NCBI GenBank assembly: GCA_965649825.1 | Contig: OZ287696.1 | Coordinates: 744,001 to 808,000 of the forward strand | Reading direction: 5' to 3' | DNA from: Penicillus capitatus | Taxonomy: Eukaryota; Chlorophyta | DNA length: 64,000 bases | Shown here: in pieces, positions 56,893 to 64,000 of the stretch | Numbering within the stretch: position 1 is the stretch's first letter | Layout: each line of letters opens with the position of its first letter | Made by a program: the position numbers and the translations under genes | The notes under the pieces: generated by a model | Databases searched by the model: none | Seen by the model: the letters and a program-made list of their open reading frames with translations, nothing else | Told to the model about the DNA's origin: nothing

Positions 56893-57117
56893 CTGCTTCT
56901 CATTTTTTAAGCTATCCTCTCTCGAACATTCTTTAAACTCACATCCCTTTTCACGAATCAACTGTATCCAGCAATGACAGTATCCTTTGAAGTAAAAGGG
57001 TGTGTTAGAAAAAAGCACGTCGTTGATAGTCTTCGTCTCTAGCGGACATTCGAGAAAACAACCTGGGATGAAAGATGAAGCAGCCGAGATCGCGATCCTC
57101 ACCATCATCAGCATCAC
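56866..57117 (-). CDS. Hypothetical small Cys-rich ORF
   Basis: 84 codons: a possible signal peptide (MVRIAISAASSFIPG) and then C-x3-C, C-x-C and C-x4-C spacing (GCFLECPLET, GYCHCWIQLI, GCEFKEC). Its stop lies 27 bp inside the 3' end of the FAD gene. Too short to be sure. Confidence 0.25.
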   Translation of the reverse strand: MMLMMVRIAISAASSFIPGCFLECPLETKTINDVLFSNTPFYFKGYCHCWIQLIREKGCEFKECSREDSLKNEKQSPRKKNGI

Positions 57118-57574
57118 CCCTGTGGTTCACCGCCTCCCATTCAACCGACCTCTGGTGATGGCAAACATAAGTCGAAGTCATCACAGACGCTGGATGTCAT
57201 GCCACGACATGTCTGGAGATCTCTGTCGAAAGCAAGACACGTGGAGTGGTCCATGCCTTCTTCGCATCGCTCATCTGGCGATGCATGTTGCCTGCCCTTC
57301 CATGCCGTCGATCTCAGTTTTCGTTCGTGGTGATCGAAACGCGGGATTGGCTGCGGACGCGCTTAGATACCGAGGCCGGCTGTTAACATCACGTCGGCAA
57401 ACAAAAATCTACAGAAAATTGTCCATTTTGATGTATATTTAAGCGACTGTGCGTTTGTTCGTTCGTTTGCTCTTGCGAACTGAGTTTCCCCGCGAACTCT
57501 TGCGAACTGAGTTTCCCCGCGAACTCTTGCGACAACTTTGCGAACAGCGACTTTTCCGCGTTCTCCTTTTCAGG
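56893..57574. other. Promoter region of the repeat-protein gene
   Basis: About 680 bp upstream of the giant repeat gene. Apart from the hypothetical ORF at its left end and the tandem 27-mer at 57470-57532, nothing is recognised. A ttctccttttcag just before the start codon looks like a splice acceptor, so an untranslated first exon is possible. Confidence 0.4.
57470..57532 (+). repeat. Tandem 27-bp repeat upstream of the repeat-protein gene
   Basis: Two perfect copies of a 27-mer beginning ctcttgcgaactgag (57470-57496, 57497-57523) plus a 9-bp partial third copy. It lies 43-105 bp upstream of the start codon at 57575. Could be promoter elements or slippage. Confidence 0.8.
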
Positions 57575-60500
57575 ATGGATCACGAAGCCAGCGGTAAACG
57601 TAAACGTTCTCCGCAGTCGCCTTCAAGTCCGCCAACGAACCGTCCGCGGCGCAATCCCGTCGAGACGACGGCGCCGCCCTGTCGACAGCCCCTTCAGACG
57701 CTACTGCAGATCCTCACGTTGTTGAAGGCGGCCTTACCTGGGGATGGGCCATTCGAAGATGCCTGGTACGACACGGTACTAGAGCATGCGCGGTCAGACA
57801 AGCCACAGGCGAAACGTCTGGCCGCGCAGCTATTAATCCGAATGGCTCCAAAGTACCCAGGTAAGATCGAGACGACAGTGGCGGCGCTGATCAACATCAG
57901 CGCCTGGCGGCCGGAGACACGAAGCGAGCACCAACGCAGTCTCTGTGAAGAGACGCGTTTCAAGGCACTGGCCATCTTCGACGATATGCTGGATTGGACG
58001 ACGCTGGAAGTGAGGCCTCAATTCATGAAGATCATCCTGCATCTCTTCCGGTAAGCGACTTCGCACCGAACTTTATGATGTGACGTCTGTAATCCTAGGC
58101 AATCGTCCAAACTCCGCAGGTACATGAAGGACACATATACCAGCCTCGGGATCGACATTGAGCTGCTTCCTGGACGCGAGTGCTGGACAATTCTGGATGT
58201 CCTGGCCAAAGGACTTACACGCTACCCCAGAGAAATCCTGTCTGAGTGCCTTCGCATCTGGACCGACATGTCCGAGCCGTATCATCAATCGGCTTATGAC
58301 TTCTTCCATCGCATCCTGCTGCCAACGGAGACATCAGATCAATACACTCTGGCGTACGAGATCCACAAATCCGATAAAGATCTCCGCACCTGGACACTCG
58401 ACAGGATCGACAGCGTCAACGAAAGTGAGATCCACAGTGATGTGACGCGACGTGACTGATGTGTTTTGTGTGACCTGTGTAGGCAGACAGCTCATGGAGT
58501 GTCCGGACTCCCCTCAGTACATGGAGCATGTGCATAACCTGCAGCCTGTTCTTAGGAATCTGGATACTCGCCCTTCTCAGAAGAAGAGATCCAGAAACGA
58601 TGCATCCACATCGACTTCAGATCTACATCCTCAGGAAGAAGAGACGACTCAGGAACGTCGTGTGAAGCCGAGATCTCTGTCCTTGTCTGCCCCGGACGCG
58701 TGCGATGCATCAATGAAAGATATTACTGGAGACAGTACAGACGAGCAAGCTCAGAAAAAATCCAAAACATCCACAACATCGGAGGCTCATGAAAGTAACG
58801 CGGCATCCAAGGACAAAAACACGAACACAGCAACCCAAAGTAAAGAGAACCTGTCGTGTAACCATGGTGGAAATTGCTTTTTCATTATAGAAGCGGATTC
58901 CATTAGTGAAGAATCTCTGGAAAAGCCAGAAGACAACTACTATCCTGCGCAAACATCAAGCCATAGAGAAGACGCTCCTAAAACAGAAACAAAAACAAAC
59001 ATAGAGGACAAGAAACCTGAAGCTGGAGATACCCGCTCTTCGAGTTCTAGAGAAAAACCTGTCATCGAGTCTTTGACAGTCCCAGCAACCGAAGTAGAAG
59101 AGCAACAGCCTGGACACCAAAATGCACCATCAAGCCATAGAGAAGACGCTCCTAAAACAGAAACAAAAACAAACATAGAGGACAAGAAACCTGAAGCTGG
59201 AGATACCCGCTCTTCGAGTTCTAGAGAAAAACCTGTCATCGAGTCTTTGACAGTCCCAGCAACCGAAGTAGAAGAGCAACAGCCTGGACACCAAAATGCA
59301 CCATCAAGCCATAGAGAAGACGCTCCTAAAACAGAAACAAAAACAAACGTAGAGGACAAGAAACCTAAAGCTGGAGATACCCACTCTTCGAGTTCTAGAG
59401 AAGAACCTGTGAGCGAGTCTTTGACAGTCCCAGCAACCGAAATAGAAGAGCAACAGCCTGGACACCAAAATGCACCATCAAGCCATAGAGAAGACGCTCC
59501 TACCGAATCTTCAACAGTGATGCCAGCTGATCTGGCGCAGAACCAACCGTTAGAAGAGCCTGCACATGTGTCCGTTGAAGCCTTGCCAGATGCTCCGGAG
59601 AGGCATCAATCTGTAGATGAAGATGTCTGGCAGAGTATTAGAGAAGGCATTGCTGCTGAGCCTTCAACAGCGATGATGATAGATGCGGAAGAAGAGCAAG
59701 CTGGACATGAAGAAACCTGTCCAGGCCACAGAGAATACCGCCATCTAGAGCCTCCAATGTTCATGGCACCTAATGTGGAGCAACAACCTGGACACCAAAA
59801 TGCACCATCAAGCCATAGAGAAGACGCTCCTACCGAATCTTCAACAGTGATGCCAGCTGATCTGGCGCAGAACCGACCAGTAGAAGAGCCTGCACATGTG
59901 TCCGTTGAAGCCCTGCCAGATGCTCCGGAGAGGCATCAATCTGTAGATGAAGATGTCTGGCAGAGTATTAGAGAAGGCATTGCTGCTGAGCCTTCAACAG
60001 CGATGATGATAGATGCGGAAGAAGAGCAAGCTGGACACGAAGAAACCTGTCCAGGCCACAGAGAATACCGCCATCTAGAGCCTCCAATGTTCATGGCACC
60101 TAATGTGGAGCAACAACCTGGACACCAAAATGCACCATCAAGCCATAGAGAAGACGCTCCTACCGAATCTTCAACAGTGATGCCAGCTGATCTGGCGCAG
60201 AACCGACCAGTAGAAGAGCCTGCACATGTGTCCGTTGAAGCCCTGCCAGATGCTCCGGAGAGGCATCAATCTGTAGATGAAGATGTCTGGCAGAGTATTA
60301 GAGAAGGCATTGCTGCTGAGCCTTCAACAGCGATGATGATAGATGCGGAAGAAGAGCAAGCTGGACATGAAGAAACCTGTCCAGGCCGCAGAGAATACCG
60401 CCATCTAGAGCCTCCAATGTTCATGGCACCTAATGTGGAGCAACAACCTGGACACGACTATGACCAGACGTCCCTCCTCATCGAAGAGCTTTCGCGTCTA

Positions 60501-62903
60501 TTCTCAACACCAGGCGCCTTGCCAACCGAGGAAGGACAGCATCGTCCTTTGCATGCAGCCCCGCCAGTGAGATTCATGCATTTGCATGAATACGAGGCCG
60601 CCCATCCCAGTGATTCCGATGATGAGTTACCAGACTACGATGACCCAGACGAAGCCGAGTTTGCCACACCGGAGCCTGACACATCAGAACATGCACAAGG
60701 CCCAGCCGCAGCCGAGGCCGGAACTCTAGTGCACGACAGTCCAATGAGCATGGTGGGTGATGATTTACATGGACATTTCGAGGCCGAGTTTGATGTCGAC
60801 ATTTCAGTGCACGACAGTCCATTGAGCAACGAAGGTCGTGATCATGTAGCTGCAGTTTTTGCAGCCATGTGGGCCGCAGCCGAAGCCGAGCTCTCCACAC
60901 CGGAACCTGGATCACCAGAGTATGTACCAGGCGAAGCCGAAGCCGAGTTCTCCACACCGGAACCTGGATCACCAGAGTATGTACCAGGCGAAGCCGAAGC
61001 CGAGTTCTCCACACCGGAACCTGGATCACCAGAGTATGTACCAGGCGAAGCCGAAGCCGAGTTCTCCACACCGGAACCTGGATCACCAGAGTATGTACCA
61101 GGCGAAGCCGAAGCCGAGTTCTCCACACCGGACCCTGCAGGAAGATACTCAGATCATCACCACTATCCTGAGCCTGTGTCACAAGAAGATACACAATATG
61201 AAGCTGAGTATGTCTCGCCGGATCCTGCAGGAAAACACTCAGATCATCAACGTCATGATGCGCATGTACCTGAGTCACATGAAGCCGTTCCAGCAGACGT
61301 TGATAATGTCACTCAACTGCACCAACTCCACCAGTTAAGCACCAGCGAAAACCCTGCACCAGAATTGCCAGAAAATATGACAGATGAAGCCCAACCTGGA
61401 CTCGTTACTCCAATGGCTTGCCGTCCATCAAGCCACATCGACGATCCTCTCCCAGAAGCTCCTGAAGCCGTGCAGATCAGAGTCGAAACTTTATTTGTCA
61501 ATCCCTTGTATCGCAACAGTCCATCGAGCCACATCCATGGCCCTGCATCAGAAACTCCTGAAGCCATACAGACATCAGACGCCATGCAGACCGAAGACGA
61601 AGCCCAACCTGGATTCGTTACTCCAATGGCGTGCAGTCCATCCAGCCACATCGATGATCGTCTCCCAGAAGCGTATAAAGCCATGCAGATTGAAGCCGAA
61701 ACTGGATTTGTCAATCCATTTCATCGCAACAGTCCATCGAGCTGCATCCATGATCCTGCATCAGAACCTTCCGAAGCCATGCAGAAATCATACGGCATGC
61801 AGAGCGAAGACGGAGCCCAACCTGGATTCGACACTCCAGTGAAGCGCCGTCTAGGAAGCCCCGTTGACAATTCTGTCCCAGAATGGCCAGAATCCATGTC
61901 AGATGAAGCATACCAAACTATGCTTGGAAAGAGGCCTGTGCATGAGACTGCCGATGATCTGCCATTAGATGCAGATCGACGCAGTCCTGCACATGGACAC
62001 AGCCATCCAAGCATGAGAACGACTTGCCCACAAGGGTCGTCTTCCTCGTTTCGACCTCCTGGAAGAAATGCTCCAGTAAACCCATTGGGTCCATCAACAT
62101 CTGGTGCAAATGCCCCAAGGGACCCAATGGCACCGTCAGGTTCTGGCGAGCAACCTGATGTCGAAATCATCAACCCTCTTCCCTCGTACTGGACAGGCAA
62201 ACAAGCATCGGGGCATGTCAGTCATGATGATGACATGATGAGCAATCTCGCTGCCTTCTCGATGTGCCAAGAAGATGGACAGGAAGATCCAGAAGAGTTC
62301 ATTCGGCAGCAATCTCTTCTTCTGGATGCCTACAGCAATGCTCGAGACCTCAAGGATCTGCAGCCCGCTGAACATCCCCCTCAGATGACCCAGCCAAATA
62401 TCCCTCAGCAGCCCGTTGACAATTCTGTCCCAGAATGGCCAGAAGATATGTCAGATGAAGCCCAACCTGGATTCGTCACTCCAGTGAAGCGCCGTCTAGG
62501 AAGCCCCGTTGACAATTCTGTCCCAGAATGGCCAGAATCCATGCCGGATGAAGCCCAACCTGGATTCGTCACTCCAGTGAAGCGCCGTCTAGGAAGCCCC
62601 GTTGACAATTCTGTCCCAGAATGGCCAGAAGATATGTCAGATGAAGCCCAACCTGGATTTGTCACTCCAGTGAAGCGCCGTCTAGGAAGCCGCATCCACG
62701 GTCCTGCATCAGAATGGCCAGAATCCATGCCGGATGAAGCCCAACCTGGATTCGTCACTCCAGTGAAGCACAGTCCATCAAGCCCCGTTGACAATTCTGT
62801 CCCAGAATGGCCAGAAGATATGTCAGATGAAGCCCAACCTGGATTCGACACTCCAGTGAAGCGCCGTCCAGCAAGCCACATCCATAGTCCTGCATCAGAA
62901 TGA
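57575..62903 (+). CDS. Giant repeat-array protein with helical N-terminus
   Basis: Three exons. Exon 1 (KRKRSPQSPSSPPTNRPRR, then HEAT-like helices, e.g. QTLLQILTLLKAALPG and QAKRLAAQLLIRMAPKYPG) and exon 2 (YMKDTYTSLGIDIELLPG, LAKGLTRYPREILSECLR) join by introns of 47 and 60 nt to a 4.4 kb exon. After a basic stretch (RPSQKKRSRNDASTSTSDL) that exon holds four repeat families: 58-residue x3, 110-residue x3, 19-residue x4-5 and 31-residue units with PVDNSVPEWPE and DEAQPGFVTPVKRRLGS. Total about 1,740 residues, acidic, rich in Pro, Glu and Ser, with Ser/Thr-Pro sites. TGA at 62901 replaces a Trp codon of the repeat. No family recognised for the N-terminus; a nuclear role would fit the basic patch and the SPOC-like remnant downstream. 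Confidence 0.75.
58959..59480 (+). repeat. Array A: 3 x 174 bp (58 residues)
   Basis: Units start at 58959, 59133 and 59307 with the same SHREDAPKTETKTN opening. The first two are almost identical; the third has a few substitutions (for example VSES for VIES). Confidence 0.95.
59481..60470 (+). repeat. Array B: 3 x 330 bp (110 residues)
   Basis: Units start at 59481, 59811 and 60141, opening SHREDAPTESSTVM and ending NVEQQPGH. Near-identical, with only a few base differences. The first 25 bases equal those of array A, so B was probably seeded from A. Confidence 0.95.
60879..61132 (+). repeat. Array C: 57-bp units (19 residues), four full plus one partial
   Basis: Units AEAEFSTPEPGSPEYVPGE start at 60879, 60936, 60993 and 61050, with a truncated fifth at 61107. 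Because 57 is a multiple of 3 and the unit has few stops, other frames on both strands also stay open here. Confidence 0.95.
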
Positions 62904-63155
62904 CCAGAATCCATGCCGGATGAAGCCCAACCTGGATTCGTCACTCCAGTGAAGCACAGTCCATCAAGCCCCGTTGACAATTCTGTCCCAGAATGGCTAG
63001 AAGATATGTCAGATGAAGCCCAACCTGGATTCGACACTCCAGTGAAGCGCCGTCCAGCAAGCCACATCCATGGTCCTGCATCAGAATGGCCAGAATCCAT
63101 GACAGATGAAGCATACCAAACTATGCTTGGAAAGAGGCCTGTGCACGAGTCTGCC
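62412..63155 (+). repeat. Array E: eight 93-bp units (31 residues), sixth unit carries a stop
   Basis: Units start at 62412, 62505, 62598, 62691, 62784, 62877, 62970 and 63063, alternating PVDNSVPEWPE and HIHGPASEWPE openings. An earlier relative is at 61858. In the unit at 62877, TGG has become TGA (62901-62903); the frame stays open beyond it. Confidence 0.95.
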
Positions 63156-63762
63156 GTCGATCTGCCATTAGATGCAGATCGACGCAGTCCTGCACGTAGC
63201 TACATCCATGTGCACGAGTCTGCCGTCGATCTGCCTCGATGCAGATCGGCGCAGTCCTGCACATGGAGGCAACTCAGAATGCCATAGCTACAGCCAATAG
63301 CTACTGCCATGTGCATGAGTCTGCCGTCGATCTGCCTTGATGCAGATCGGCGCAGTCCTGCACATGGCGTAACTATCCAAGCCTGAAACAACGCGCCTAC
63401 CCGAGTCATCCTCCGTGAAGGCAAAGCCGCTGGTGCCACTGCAAAATGCCCCATTCCATTACCTCCTCGACTCGCAATTGAATCAAGAACTCCCATGACG
63501 TCGGATTTTAGAATGGCCGAAAGCCCAGAGATCAAAGATTTCGAGTATCATTTTCTTCTACATCACTCCTACTGAGCCCAACCGCCTCTGTCATAAACTA
63601 CTGAGCCATCTGAAGGAACGCGAAGCCGCTGGTGTTCTGCATCTCCGATAATTCAACGCCACTCCCTATCTCATTCCTCTTTCAGAATCGAGTTTGACAG
63701 AATTTCCTGACACAGAGGATCCAATGAACAACGCCCTCATCTGTTTCCTGATTATGATGTGA
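62904..63762 (+). pseudogene. Cut-off tail of the repeat gene with SPOC-like remnant
   Basis: Same frame continues to 63287 as further repeat units. Beyond 63180 the segment VHESAVDLPLDADRRSPA recurs in degenerate copies with a small deletion (ccattagatgcag to cctcgatgcag) that breaks the frame. From 63391 a frame reads VPLQNAPFHYLLDSQ, then FFYITPTEPNRLCHKLLSHL, KEREAAGVLHLR and YLIPLSESSLTEFPDTED, the hallmark order of a SPOC domain (LxxLKxRExAGVIxL ... YLIPL). It is interrupted by TGA at 63496 and TAA at 63649. I read this as the former C-terminus, now decaying. Introns removing the stops are not excluded. Confidence 0.6.
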
Positions 63763-63879
63763 TGTGCGAGACTTTGCTGATGTCTGTGTGTCAAACATGT
63801 TTGTTTTTGATGTGACATTTGTTCAGACGCATCATCCATTGTTAATCAATTTTCAACTCAGTACGTGCGTTACGCAACC
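63763..63879. other. Intergenic
   Basis: A little over 100 bp before the last start codon; nothing recognised. Confidence 0.4.
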
Positions 63880-64000
63880 ATGTTAAGCGACAGCGTTGCA
63901 GCGAAAGTCATCGCCGCACTCTTCTCTTGCGTCTCTGTCGGGATTTCTCTCAATCAGGTGTGTCTCTATCTGCGTCTATCGCGCCCATTTGACCTTCTGT
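63880..64000 (+). CDS. First exon of a DUF300/TMEM184-like membrane protein (partial)
   Basis: MLSDSVAAKVIAALFSCVSV followed by GISLNQ and a GT donor at 63958 (gtgtgtctc). The hydrophobic pattern with SVGISL fits the first membrane span of DUF300/TMEM184 (organic solute transporter-like) proteins, but only 26 residues are visible before the window ends. Confidence 0.4.
   Translation, partial: MLSDSVAAKVIAALFSCVSVGISLNQVCLYLRLSRPFDLL

Noticed and set aside
60574-61278. 234-codon minus-strand ORF
   Set aside because: Open only because the 57-bp array has few stops in that frame; no independent support.
58959-63155. CRISPR-like or satellite array
   Set aside because: Units are contiguous, in frame and protein-coding, with no spacers, in a eukaryotic gene.

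Overview
The window is nuclear DNA from a compact eukaryotic genome, most likely a single-celled, probably plastid-bearing protist or alga. Genes lie on both strands with almost no space between them. Coding regions are cut by very short GT-AG introns, mostly about 43-57 nt and some near 30 nt, and all three stop codons end genes. The core genes are eukaryotic: MTR4 helicase, Enhancer of Polycomb, TOR, E2F, a COPII-coat relative, nicalin, UTP11, NSE1, MND1 and UBL5/HUB1. A plastid-type FAD oxidoreductase, an mTERF protein, a plant/algal-type HAD phosphatase and a protein resembling a chloroplast family suggest a plastid history. I cannot name the species. All gene identities come from my reading of the translations and remembered family sequences; no search was run.

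Layout. 1-13 kb: MTR4 (cut by the left edge), a frameshifted SDR gene copy, a decayed coiled-coil reading frame, Enhancer of Polycomb, a TOR protein that stops before its kinase domain, a YccV/LYR-type protein and a RING finger protein. 13.5-18 kb: a 1.45 k-residue NACHT-type STAND NTPase. 18-24 kb: a tandem pair of membrane-anchored gamma-glutamyltransferase genes, the second broken. 24-37 kb: E2F, an MYND/MSS51-like protein, a Sec23/Sec24-like protein, a BTB-BACK protein, an acidic orphan and nicalin. 37-43.5 kb: two tandem sulfotransferases, UTP11 and a small membrane orphan. 43.8-53.6 kb: a coiled-coil protein, the intact SDR copy, a plastid-type protein, NSE1, a phosphoglycerate-mutase-family phosphatase, a HAD phosphatase, MND1 and UBL5. 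53.5-64 kb: mTERF, a carotenoid-desaturase-like FAD enzyme, a giant repeat protein whose SPOC-like tail has been cut off by a nonsense codon, and the first exon of a DUF300/TMEM184-like gene.

The genes do not form one pathway. The shared themes are extreme compaction (start codons overlapping or 10-17 nt apart, stop codons overlapping or 3 nt apart), GC-AG introns, and recent local duplication followed by decay: an inverted 1.4 kb SDR duplication 42 kb apart, the GGT pair, the sulfotransferase pair and four in-frame repeat arrays. The points most worth checking are the kinase-less TOR, the NACHT protein with an unrecognised N-terminal half, and the repeat protein that appears to be losing its C-terminal domain.
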